Shown: piece after piece, positions 42,770 to 51,346 of the stretch
Position numbering within the stretch: the first letter of the stretch is position 1
Layout of the letters: each line of letters begins with the position of its first letter
From: Halobacillus ihumii
Lineage (GTDB): Bacteria; Bacillota; Bacilli; Bacillales; Halobacillaceae
NCBI RefSeq assembly: GCF_902726645.1
Contig: NZ_CACVAO010000001.1
Coordinates: 1,364,001 to 1,428,000 of the forward strand
DNA: 64,000 nt
Reading direction: 5' to 3'
The notes under the pieces: model-generated
Told to the model about the DNA's origin: nothing
Seen by the model: only the letters and a program-made list of their open reading frames with translations
Database searches by the model: none
Translations under genes and position numbers: made by a program

Positions 42770-43492
42770 TCACAATATTTTATTCAGAAATTCCTTCGTC
42801 CGCTCCGATTCAGGATTGTTAAAAATCTGTTCCGGATCGCCTTCCTCCATGATAATTCCTTCATCCATAAAGAGGACTCGATCCCCAACTTCTTTGGCAA
42901 ATCCCATTTCGTGCGTCACGACGACCATCGTCATCCCTTCATAGGCGAGCTGTTTCATAACCGCTAAAACTTCACCAACAAGCTCTGGGTCCAGCGCAGA
43001 GGTTGGTTCATCAAACAACATGACCTTAGGCTCCATGGCAAGGGCACGAGCAATGGCCACACGTTGCTGCTGTCCGCCTGATAATTGATTGGGATACATG
43101 TCAGCTTTTTCACTCAGACCGACCTTATCCAGTAACTTCTGTGCACGCTCCTTTGCTTCTCCTTTACTAATACCACGCGCTTTTTGTGGGGCAAGCATGA
43201 CATTTTCAATTACGGATTTATGCGGGAACAGATTAAACTGCTGAAACACCATTCCCACTTCTTTTCGAACTTCATTAATATTTGTCTTCGGATCATTTAA
43301 ACTTGCACCATCTACCACAACATCACCGCTTGTAATTTCTTCAAGCAGGTTTAAACACCTTAAAAATGTACTCTTTCCGGATCCACTCGGGCCGATTACA
43401 CAAACCACTTCTTTTTGTTCAACCTTGCAATCAATACCCTTTAGGACCTTTGTCTTTCCGAAACTCTTATGCAGTTGTTCAACTGTTATCAT
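42770..43492 (-). CDS. Polar amino-acid ABC transporter ATP-binding protein
   Basis: The 240-residue ATPase has Walker [10 protein letters not shown] (32-40), Q-loop [12 protein letters not shown], signature [15 protein letters not shown] and Walker [20 protein letters not shown], a GlnQ/HisP-class subunit. It powers import of glutamine, glutamate or cystine with the two upstream genes. Its ATG overlaps the permease stop by one base. Confidence 0.93.
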   Translation of the reverse strand: MITVEQLHKSFGKTKVLKGIDCKVEQKEVVCVIGPSGSGKSTFLRCLNLLEEITSGDVVVDGASLNDPKTNINEVRKEVGMVFQQFNLFPHKSVIENVMLAPQKARGISKGEAKERAQKLLDKVGLSEKADMYPNQLSGGQQQRVAIARALAMEPKVMLFDEPTSALDPELVGEVLAVMKQLAYEGMTMVVVTHEMGFAKEVGDRVLFMDEGIIMEEGDPEQIFNNPESERTKEFLNKIL

Positions 43493-44148
43493 TATACATC
43501 CAGCCTCCTTTCAACAATGCTCAAAACGAAGGATAGTGTTAAGGTAATGGCCAGATAGAACACAGCAACTGTCGTATAAATTTCAACAGCGTTAAAGTGG
43601 TTGGCAGCAATCAAACGTCCCTGGAAAATCAGTTCCGGAACGAGTATGACTGATAACAGTGAAGTATCCTTAATACTGATAATGAACTGGTTGCCCAGTG
43701 GCGGAATCATTCGTTTAAAAGCCTGTGGCCAAATAATATGGCGCATCGTCTGTCGATGATTCAGACCAAGTGAACGACCAGCCTCCATTTGACCTTTTTC
43801 AATAGATACAACGGCACCACGCACAATTTCTGCGATATAGGCACCCGAATTTAAGGCAATAACAATAATACCTGCTGTAACGGAATCGAAATTATAGTAA
43901 ATAATCAACGGCAGCGCATAAAATATCCAAATGGCCTGAACTAGAACCGGAGTTCCGCGCAGAACCTCTATGTACACACTTGATATCCAATAAATAATTT
44001 TAATATTTGAAATACGTCCCAATCCAAAAATGGCACCGAGAACAAAGCCTATCAAAAGACCAACCACCGAGATTAGCAGCGTATAATAAAGACCGGTCAT
44101 TAATTGTGGTAAAAATTCAACAACACCGGCAAAATTAAATCTATCCAT
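43492..44148 (-). CDS. Polar amino-acid ABC transporter permease
   Basis: The 218-residue membrane protein has about five helices and the HisM/GlnP motif [33 protein letters not shown] (quoted in part as [12 protein letters not shown] and [10 protein letters not shown]). A GAGGTG ribosome binding site and ATG at 44148 are chosen over GTG 44157, which overlaps it. Confidence 0.92.
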   Translation of the reverse strand: MDRFNFAGVVEFLPQLMTGLYYTLLISVVGLLIGFVLGAIFGLGRISNIKIIYWISSVYIEVLRGTPVLVQAIWIFYALPLIIYYNFDSVTAGIIVIALNSGAYIAEIVRGAVVSIEKGQMEAGRSLGLNHRQTMRHIIWPQAFKRMIPPLGNQFIISIKDTSLLSVILVPELIFQGRLIAANHFNAVEIYTTVAVFYLAITLTLSFVLSIVERRLDV

Positions 44149-44179
44149 CACAATCACCTCTCTTGTTGTCTATAAAAAG

Positions 44180-44216
44180 TAAAGGGTGTAACAACTGGAT
44201 GGTTACACCCTTTTAC
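44180..44216 (-). terminator. Intercistronic hairpin between binding protein and permease
   Basis: AAGGGTGTAAC and GTTACACCCTT form an 11-bp stem with an ACTGGATG-type loop. On the minus strand it is followed by TACTTTTT. It lies in the 73-bp gap and should reduce read-through, giving more binding protein than permease. Confidence 0.75.
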
Positions 44217-44221
44217 TGCTC

Positions 44222-45016
44222 CTATGATTCTTTAGGTGCTTCCCCGAACCATTTTTTATAAATTTCATCGTATGTGCCATTTTCTTTCAGTGTTGCCAGG
44301 GCGTCATTGATAGCCTTTACCAAATCTTCGTGCCCTTTGGAAATGGCAATTCCATATTGCTCGGCTTTATACAATTCACCGACCATTTTCAGCTTATCGC
44401 TGCCTTCAGTTTTGATGTAATAAGCCACGTTTGGAGCATCATACAGCACAGCATCAGCGCTTCCATTTTCCACTGCTAGATATACCTGACTCATCTGCTG
44501 GTACTCATTTGCTGTGGCATCTTTAATATTCTCTTTGATAAACGCTGCACTAGTTGACCCGAGTCTTGTGGCGATTGTTTTGCCTTCCAGATCCTCAAGA
44601 TTTTTGATGGATGTATTATCTTTCGGAACCCCAATACGCAGCCCCGATTCATAGTATGGATCACTGTAATCAATCTTCTTAGCACGCTCTTCAGTAATAC
44701 CAATCCCAGCTATGGCAATATCAAATTTACCCGTTTGCAGCCCCGGAATGATACCATCAAAGTTTGTTGGTGCCAATTCGATTTCAAATCCCGCTTCGTC
44801 GGCGATCGCATTAATGAGTTCAATATCGAAACCTGTATATTCACCGTCTTCTTTAAATTCAAACGGAACAAATCCAGTATCCGTTGCAACGGTATACTTG
44901 TCCTCTAATTCACCATCTGAACCACTTTCACCGCCACCTCCGCATGCAGCAAGTACAAGCATCAGACTAGCAGAAAATAAAATAAGACTTAAAAATTTCC
45001 AATTACTTTTTCTCAA
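44222..45016 (-). CDS. Polar amino-acid binding lipoprotein
   Basis: The 264-residue lipoprotein (lipobox VLAAC near residue 24) has a PBP2 domain with YTVATDTGFVPFEFKEDGEYTGFDIEL, GIITEERAKKIDYSDPYYESG-type hinge (IGITEERAKKIDYSDPYY), and TRLGSTSAAFIKEN. It is similar to GlnH/TcyA. The ligand is probably glutamine or cystine; not certain. Confidence 0.9.
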   Translation of the reverse strand: MRKSNWKFLSLILFSASLMLVLAACGGGGESGSDGELEDKYTVATDTGFVPFEFKEDGEYTGFDIELINAIADEAGFEIELAPTNFDGIIPGLQTGKFDIAIAGIGITEERAKKIDYSDPYYESGLRIGVPKDNTSIKNLEDLEGKTIATRLGSTSAAFIKENIKDATANEYQQMSQVYLAVENGSADAVLYDAPNVAYYIKTEGSDKLKMVGELYKAEQYGIAISKGHEDLVKAINDALATLKENGTYDEIYKKWFGEAPKES

Positions 45017-45299
45017 TGTTGTTCTCCCCCTTTTGTAAGTCTAACTGGTTACTAAACCAGCCTTTCATGACCTCCCTTAAATGATTTGTCGAGCTCAATG
45101 GCTCTACGCAAAAATTTTCTCAATTTTCTTATATTATACAATATCTCAGAAGTATTTCAAATTTTACGAAAATGTTAACCCATAAGGCGCCCATTGTTAA
45201 TGAATCAAAAATTTCCTTGAATGGATTTTCCAAAATGGTTGGGATTCTGAATTTGAGAGAACTGACGGCTTGGATTCTACTCCCCTTAAATAAGAGAAT

Positions 45300-45522
45300 G
45301 AACGAACGCTCACGATAACCCATTTTCCGCTCACAACTTGAGCACTTGCGCTCGCTAGTTCTGTTTTACGCTCCGTTCCAGCTATTTCTGCTCACCTCCA
45401 CCGCCATTTCGCTCACCCCCGCAAAACCGGCAGTTAGACACACGCATCATTGAGGAAAATAACACCTCCTCAAAAACGCAAAAAGCCACTGCGCTTCTTT
45501 GCTCAAAAAGAAACGCAGTCGC
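45300..45522. repeat. Composite intergenic element, copy 1 (GCTC array B5 plus hairpin)
   Basis: GCTC cores start at 45308, 45329, 45350, 45370, 45390 and 45411 (spacings 21, 21, 20, 20, 21). The array is followed by CCCCGCAAAACCGGCAGTT...ACACACGCATCATTGAG (45416-45454) and a hairpin at 45484-45522, GCCACTGCGCTTCTTT paired with AAGAAACGCAGTCGC. The same order of parts recurs at 51144, and the last two parts recur at 46461. Confidence 0.8.
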
Positions 45523-45753
45523 TTATTCTCACTAAGAAAGGGGTGGCAAGTTTATCGATGTTAATTTTCTAAACGACCTTACATCCATTATGAATTCCTA
45601 GATCATAGCACACACCTGACTCTTCTTTAGGAGCATGGTAAATACTATTGAACTATGAATAAACCATCTTATAGTCACGTATAATTACCTATTATTTTCA
45701 AAATGGATCTCATATCAAAAAGTAAATTAACCGTGAGAGAGGATGATAAAGAA

Positions 45754-46335
45754 ATGCTATACAATGTCGTATTATTTCTACATATATTAGGCGTGGTAAT
45801 CATGTTTATGGCAGTTGGCGTTACCTTATCTGCTATGATTGCTATGCTCCATTCCAAGACGGTTGAAACATTACGAAGTTGGTCGAAGGTCGCTGTGAAA
45901 GTGGATGGTTTACTTCCACTCAGTGTGATTTTAATCTTACTGCCTGGTGTCTATTTGGTGTTCTCCAGATGGGGGTGGAGGATGGCGTGGGTGAACGTCT
46001 CCCTAGTTACTTTAATTGTCATGACTTTTATGGGGCCCGCCATTAATTTACGCCGGTTAAAAGAAATTCTGAACACAGCTATGGATACTACTGACAGCGT
46101 ACCTACCGTTGAATTATTGGAAAAGGTGCGAGACCGCATCCTATGGAATTCCATTTCCATCATGACTATGCTGGCTATTGCCATTCTCTTTTTAATGACT
46201 GTTAAACTGGGTATGATCGGCTCTTTAATCACAATCGGTGCAGCCATCTCTTTGGGACCCATTATTGCTAAAGCCGTTTTGAATGGAGCAGCCGAATCGA
46301 TTTCAGACTCCTCTAAGAGTCCTTCAAACTTCTAA
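45754..46335 (+). CDS. DUF2269-like integral membrane protein
   Basis: The 193-residue protein has five predicted helices (VVLFLHILGVVIMFMAVG, LSVILILLPGVYLV, VSLVTLIVMTFMG, ISIMTMLAIAILFL, LGMIGSLITIGAAI). The N-terminal LHILGV helix is typical of the DUF2269 and CopD-like superfamily. Function unknown. The start at 45754 is preferred because GAGAGGATG lies upstream and the 17 residues before it are hydrophilic and lack a ribosome binding site. Confidence 0.6.
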   Translation: MLYNVVLFLHILGVVIMFMAVGVTLSAMIAMLHSKTVETLRSWSKVAVKVDGLLPLSVILILLPGVYLVFSRWGWRMAWVNVSLVTLIVMTFMGPAINLRRLKEILNTAMDTTDSVPTVELLEKVRDRILWNSISIMTMLAIAILFLMTVKLGMIGSLITIGAAISLGPIIAKAVLNGAAESISDSSKSPSNF

Positions 46336-46460
46336 CAATCCGAGTTAATAATAGTACCCGCTTCTCCCTTTAAAAGAAGCGGTAATATCTTTTACGATAA
46401 TAGGGACATCACCGGTTTTGCACTAATTGGTTAAGCAAGCCAACACCCATCCTATCGATC

Positions 46461-46579
46461 CGCTCGCCCCGCCAAAACTGGCAGATAAACACACTCAACA
46501 CATTGATCCAAAACCACATCTCAGAAACGTAAAAAAGCCGCCGAGCTTCTTTACTCAAAAAGAAGCTTGGTGGCTTTTT
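46461..46579. repeat. Composite intergenic element, copy 2 (array lost) with bidirectional terminator
   Basis: Only the last GCTC unit, the CGCCAAAACTGGCAG core and ACACACTCAACACATTGA remain. The hairpin at 46532-46579, AAAAAGCCGCCGAGCTTCTTT paired with the complementary 3' arm, has T runs on both sides and terminates both convergent genes. Confidence 0.75.
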
Positions 46580-46607
46580 GAAAAAGTGGACCTAGTGGAG
46601 TACAAAT

Positions 46608-47405
46608 TTAAAAAGTGATATACGTTAATAAATCTTCGCCTATGAAAGTAAGTTTACACCTTGTTTCCCGTTGTTCAGTATTAAAGGCTTCCATTAATCC
46701 CAATCGTTGCAGTTCAATAACTGAATGTTGAATACGGTTAAATATTACATCGTCTGAAATCCCTTTTTCTCTACAATAGGCTTGGGAAAACTCCGAATAA
46801 AAGTCTGAGGTTACTTTTGGGCCGAACTGCATGCTAGCTCCAAGTTTAATAGGTGGCCAAGTTCTATAGTCTGAAATTATAGTTAAAGCTTGAGGCGTTA
46901 ACCTTTCTATTTGACTCAGCGCATATCGGTGTTTTTCAAAAAGCTTTTCAAAATCACCATTATCCACTAGGTTCTTTAAGACTGTAGACAAATGATCAGA
47001 TAGTTCTCGGTCTGGGGGAGAATCATCTAATAAACGTAAAATTTTATTGAAGAGAGTATTCCCCTGCGGACTTATTAAAAAGTCTTTCAAGTCCCCCAAA
47101 GAACTTTCCAAAGAATTTGTTTTATCAAAATACTGTTGCAAAAGAACTAACTTTTTTGCTTCTGCCATCTCCTGATTAATACCATCATTCCAATTCAAGA
47201 TTGCTGAAACCACTCCTCCAACTGGTCCTAAAAATGATAGGCCATTATCAACAACAATCTTCTTGGAATTATCAGAAACAATTCTTTCTTTCTCTTCTTC
47301 TGTAAGTTCAATATCCTTCAACATTTTTTCCAATGATTTTGCTTGTGTACTTAAATAACTCTTAGGATCTTCTGAGACAAATGAAAGTTCCTCTTCTCTC
47401 CTCAT
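46608..47405 (-). CDS. Hypothetical helical protein, DUF4393-like
   Basis: The 265-residue soluble protein is mostly helical, with a glycine-rich hydrophobic patch GLSFLGPVGGVVSAILNWNDG near residue 55-75 and the segment LTPQALTIISDYRTWPPIKLG near 170. This arrangement resembles DUF4393 proteins, which are common in defence or phage-related regions, but the match is from memory. It lies alone, with a terminator downstream. It has an AT-rich composition unlike the metabolic genes. Confidence 0.55.
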   Translation of the reverse strand: MRREEELSFVSEDPKSYLSTQAKSLEKMLKDIELTEEEKERIVSDNSKKIVVDNGLSFLGPVGGVVSAILNWNDGINQEMAEAKKLVLLQQYFDKTNSLESSLGDLKDFLISPQGNTLFNKILRLLDDSPPDRELSDHLSTVLKNLVDNGDFEKLFEKHRYALSQIERLTPQALTIISDYRTWPPIKLGASMQFGPKVTSDFYSEFSQAYCREKGISDDVIFNRIQHSVIELQRLGLMEAFNTEQRETRCKLTFIGEDLLTYITF

Positions 47406-47758
47406 ATAATCTCTCCTTAATCAATTTCAAAAGAATAGATTGTAAAGAATATAAAATTCAGATGTCCATCTGAATTACGCTATAATCTATGAAATCAAAA
47501 AATACTTACTTCCTCCTCTCTAAAATTGCGATAAATAACCTGTATCCCAAATAAATTTAAACTTACCTGTATAAACTTCGGATTCAGAGAGCCTTTTTAT
47601 CTATTATAGCTATCAGGCTTGCTTAGCAGGAGCATATGATTCATATATGCATAAAGCCTTCTGCGCGATTGTAGTCAAGAAATTATTCTACACCCAACTC
47701 CAATCCATCAAATACGACTAAACAAATGTTCTCCTGCACTCTCTAAATTATTTTCAAA
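47406..47758. other. AT-rich intergenic spacer, nothing recognised
   Basis: About 350 bases between the DUF4393-like gene and the decayed lipoprotein gene. No gene or repeat seen. Confidence 0.4.
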
Positions 47759-48855
47759 CTAATAAATCATATTATTGTAAACATATTTATTTCGGGGATC
47801 AATGCCATACTATCCCCAAGTAGCCTGATGACCTTCTTTTGTTTCTGGATTATCAATAACAACCTCATATAACCTAAAGATATAGTCACCGTTGTCTTTA
47901 TCATGATCATATTCAAGAAAAACATTTGGATTATTCAACTGAGTTTTAGTGTATTTATTTAATAGATATTTATAGACTAAATTCTTAGCTTCCTGATGAG
48001 TAAGCAAGGACTGTCCTTGTTCTTTCTTCTCTTGGAGGGCTTCCTCGTTTTCTTTCTTTTCTTCAGCCCGCACTTCTTCTGCTCTTCTTTTCTCTTCCTG
48101 TATCCTTTGCTCCGCTAAATACTGTTCTTTAGCTTTGAGGGTTTGCTCAAGTAGTTCACTAGCATCATCTTTAACCTTGTTGATCCGAGAGCTTTCTTTT
48201 TTAATCTCGTGCTTAGCAATCTGTTCGAATATACTAATAGCTTCATCGAACTTCAGTTTTTCCAATTTATTTTCACCCGATTGAAGTTTATTGCTCAATT
48301 CATCATAGAGTTTTCCACCTTGAGCCTGCCTCAACAATTCATTTGCTTTATGAGTTACCTCGTTGAATTTTTTATTATCAAATTGATCTTTACCCTCGAG
48401 TACTTTCTTAAACATTAGAATAGCTTCCTGAAATTGTCCATCCTCTAAGTCATCTTCCCCTCTAATCAGCCACTCTTTTCTATCATTATATGTATTCAGA
48501 GCTAATTCTGCATGTTTCTTAAATTTTTCAGCGTCACTTTTAATCTCACCCATATATCCAGACCGTTTTGCTTCATATCCAAAACTTCTCCATAGTTACT
48601 TATACTCAATTCCATATTGCCATCCTCAAAAGCATTAGCTCCTTCATTCATAAGTTGAAGTAGCTTTATTACATTTCTAGCTTCATCGGTGTTATTCTCG
48701 GACTGAGCGTTTTCGTATTGATTTAGTGCTTCCTCATAGTCTGCTTTTTGTATTGCATTATTTCCATCCTCTATAGAGGATTTATATACTTCCGTGGTGC
48801 AACCAGTAATCAGGAATAAGGTTAATACAGTCATGATAATTAATATACTTTTCAT
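47759..48855 (-). pseudogene. Decayed TPR-type lipoprotein gene (frameshift and nonsense mutation)
   Basis: The 5' part (ATG 48855, ribosome binding site GGAGGA) encodes a lipoprotein: signal helix, lipobox LITGC, then TTEVYKSSIEDGNNAIQKADYEEALNQYE with TPR-like repeats. At about 48550 the frame breaks (GLDI, then WVRLKV) and the continuation GEIKSDAEKFKKHAEL lies in another frame, consistent with one lost base. Near the 3' end the reading QATWG is followed by TAG, then YGIDPRNKYVYNNMIY and a second stop, so a TGG tryptophan codon has become TAG. The two lesions make one original gene of about 365 codons non-functional, though the 5' half could still give a truncated lipoprotein. Confidence 0.75.
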
Positions 48856-48951
48856 AAAATTCCTCCAAACCAACTGCACTTCGCTATTGGCCAATACAAC
48901 ATCATACATAGTCGATCAACTTTCTGGTCTAATCAATATTTTTTTATTAAA

Positions 48952-50193
48952 TTATAATCGTTCAATTAAATCCCCTTGAACCGTCTCGTAAAGAGATTTA
49001 TATCCAAGCTTGTCTATATAATTTTGGTAAGGATGTCCATACCCATTATCTCCGTAAGAAATAAAACCCTTAAATTTAAGTGAACTCCAGTTCTTAGAAT
49101 CGATTCTCCCTGCCTTGCCACCATGATGCGGTATAACCATAGTCAAATTAGGTTTAAGATTGTTTGCTTTAAGAATAATGTCTTCCATTATCTTATTGTA
49201 ATGGTGGTCTCCTGTTAGCAACCCTGACCTTTCTTTACCACGTACATGTATAGCAATCCCTGTCTGATTACGAGAAACTCCTGATGTAGCGCGGTACACA
49301 TTAAAATGCAAACCATTTGCTATTTCTTTCAACCTTATTCCCCTGCCTTTTCCTTTTGCAGGTTTTAATAATATAGGAGTAACTCCGTTGGTGATTAATC
49401 TACCCCACGCTTTTATGTAGGTATTACTTCCTGGAAGATTGTCTGGTGCTATAAAGCTTTTAATCTTTTTAATCTCTTCATCATCCATATAGCATATACT
49501 AGAAATATGATCAGTATCCCAATGACTTAAAACAACGTGTACTTCTTCATCAAGTCTTATTCTATTGTCATCTAGGATTCTATCAATCTTTTGGTTTCCA
49601 AACCCATTATCCATTCCTAAATCGTATATTAGTCTAAAAAGTTTTGTTGCACCTTTATTCTTAAAACAAAAGTGAACCTCGTTCCAATTGCCATGACCAA
49701 TGTTTATTACCTTTAACTGTGGATAATTCCAAAACGCTTCGCATAACGGTTCACTAGTATAGTCTAACCACGGAAGGGCGGTTTTTGTTGGAGTGTGGGA
49801 ATAAGAATCAACTTTAATTTGAGGATCAGGTGACTTTGAAATATATTGTTGGAGATTAAATAATCTATTATCATGTTTAGGTTTTAATAAAATGCGGACA
49901 ATAGCTATATGAAAATCATTAGATTCATCGCTATCGTAAAATAAATCATAATCCGAAGGCGTTAATTTAAAATCATCCCAAAAGCTATCGGGTATAACGT
50001 ACCAACTACCAGCTTTAGGATATTGGTTAAATGCAGAAAAGTTAATATTTTGAATCTGAATCATGGAACGTGGATCTCTTTCATCCCAAGGGATATTATT
50101 CTGCTCACACCACTCCTTCAAATTTTCATTGTCTAAGAAATCTAATACTATTTCGTTATTATTTTGTTTCTCGCAGTAAAAATATCTATTCAT
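48952..50193 (-). CDS. ComEC-like metallo-beta-lactamase fold hydrolase
   Basis: The 413-residue protein has a metal site typical of the ComEC/Rec2 C-terminal subgroup: INIGHGNWNEV, VVLSHWDTDHISS (the HxHxDH variant), LLTGDHHYNK, VIPHHGGKAGRID and SYGDNGYGHP. It lacks the ComEC membrane channel. A nuclease or phosphodiesterase activity is plausible. The N-terminal 140 residues are unfamiliar. The ATG at 50193 is 7 nt after GGAGGG; the GTG at 50208 overlaps that site. It lies in an AT-rich accessory block near Gabija, so a defence role is possible but not shown. Confidence 0.75.
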   Translation of the reverse strand: MNRYFYCEKQNNNEIVLDFLDNENLKEWCEQNNIPWDERDPRSMIQIQNINFSAFNQYPKAGSWYVIPDSFWDDFKLTPSDYDLFYDSDESNDFHIAIVRILLKPKHDNRLFNLQQYISKSPDPQIKVDSYSHTPTKTALPWLDYTSEPLCEAFWNYPQLKVINIGHGNWNEVHFCFKNKGATKLFRLIYDLGMDNGFGNQKIDRILDDNRIRLDEEVHVVLSHWDTDHISSICYMDDEEIKKIKSFIAPDNLPGSNTYIKAWGRLITNGVTPILLKPAKGKGRGIRLKEIANGLHFNVYRATSGVSRNQTGIAIHVRGKERSGLLTGDHHYNKIMEDIILKANNLKPNLTMVIPHHGGKAGRIDSKNWSSLKFKGFISYGDNGYGHPYQNYIDKLGYKSLYETVQGDLIERL

Positions 50194-50865
50194 TTGTAGT
50201 CCCTCCACTTTCTTTTATCGGTCAATTAATAGGTTTGTAAATGGAGGCAGTTGATTTAAATTCCTGCCCATATCAAAACAACACCTATAGACATGAAAAC
50301 CCCGTGGTCGGAGCAACTGGTACATGTATTCATATAATTACATGAACATATCAATTGACATATTCTAAATAATGTTTATTTTTATAAGATGGAGAAGATA
50401 AAGCACCGTATAGAAAGTATGCAAAGATCCAAAATCTGCAGGGACTCTGGTAGGACCAGACTCATTCTACTTGTCAAGTTTCTGACTTATTTCATCCTAT
50501 TTTCTAATTGTCATTCAGTTCTAACGGACTAATACTGACAAGTGCTCAATTTTGGCTTATTCCTCATTTTTTTATAAACTTCCCCATCCTTATTAACTCC
50601 CCTTTTTTATCGTATATCTTATATTTCGACAAACAATGAGAGAAACCTTCTATAATATGTAATAATTATATGTATTTTGCACTAAAAATCTTCATTAAAT
50701 CTGTGAGGGCTAGATCAAATAGATAAACTAAGATTTAACAGCATTCCAATGGATAACTGCCATAAAGTGCTGGATGATTTAAGGGAATCCCGTAAGATGG
50801 GGAAGGAGCTCTAATAATATTTAACAGCAAACTCCATACTATTGATCTGGGATTAAAGAGGGTTA
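50194..50865. other. AT-rich intergenic region, possible gene debris
   Basis: No gene is supported. A short frame near 50742-50811 (MDNCHKVLDDLRESRKM) has no upstream signal and may be debris of a lost gene. The rest shows nothing recognisable. Confidence 0.4.
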
Positions 50866-51093
50866 TTGAGAAAAAATTAATATAGAGGACATAAATCATC
50901 TGGCAAATAGGAACAGAAGCTAATAAAAAATTGGGAAGGTCGAAAAGGAAAGCGAGAATTAATCAGAGCATGAACAAGTGGCAAGAACAAAACCCAAGGA
51001 TTTATATCATTAAAACGATGGAAATGGCTGAAGAAAAAGGCGCTGTAAAGAAACCGTATAACATAAAATATTCTATTATCACTGCTCTGTTAA
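50866..51093 (+). pseudogene. Decayed third copy of the small basic protein gene
   Basis: This stretch aligns at the DNA level with the gene at 42215: TTGAGAAAAAATTAATATAG against TTGAAAAAAGTGAATTTAG at the start, GAGGACATAAATCATC, AAGCTAATAAAAAA, GGTCGAAAAGGAAAG, TTAAAACGATGGAAATGGCTGA and finally CTGCTCTGTTAA. Several indels and stops break the frame. It is directly followed by the composite GCTC element at 51144, as the 42215 gene is followed by array B4. Confidence 0.75.
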
Positions 51094-51143
51094 CTAACTG
51101 CTCGGACTCTGCTCCTCTCTTGAACATAAGACCACTTTCAAAT

Positions 51144-51337
51144 GAACGAACGCTCACGATAACACATTTTTCGCTCACAGCTTGAGCACATGCGCTCACC
51201 ATTTTTGATTTACGCTCCGTTCCAGCTATTTTCGCTCACCTCCACCCCCATTTCGCTCGCCCCCGCAAAACCGGCAGTTAGACACACGCATCATTGAGCA
51301 AAAAAAACACCGCGCTTCATAAAGAAGCACGATGGCT
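51144..51337. repeat. Composite intergenic element, copy 3 (GCTC array B6 plus hairpin/terminator)
   Basis: GCTC cores start at 51152, 51173, 51194, 51214, 51234 and 51255 (21, 21, 20, 20, 21), identical to copy 1. The CCCCGCAAAACCGGCAGTT...ACACACGCATCATTGAG core follows (51260-51298). The hairpin GTGCTTC/GAAGCGC at about 51308-51337 is followed on the minus strand by eight T residues and acts as terminator of the YfcC gene. Confidence 0.8.
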
Positions 51338-51346
51338 TATATACAC

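Noticed and set aside
45703..45753. N-terminal extension of the DUF2269-like protein
   Set aside because: The added residues are hydrophilic, lack a ribosome binding site and disrupt the usual hydrophobic N-terminus.
50742..50811. Fragment MDNCHKVLDDLRESRKM as a gene remnant
   Set aside because: Too short to assign; no homologous gene in the window.
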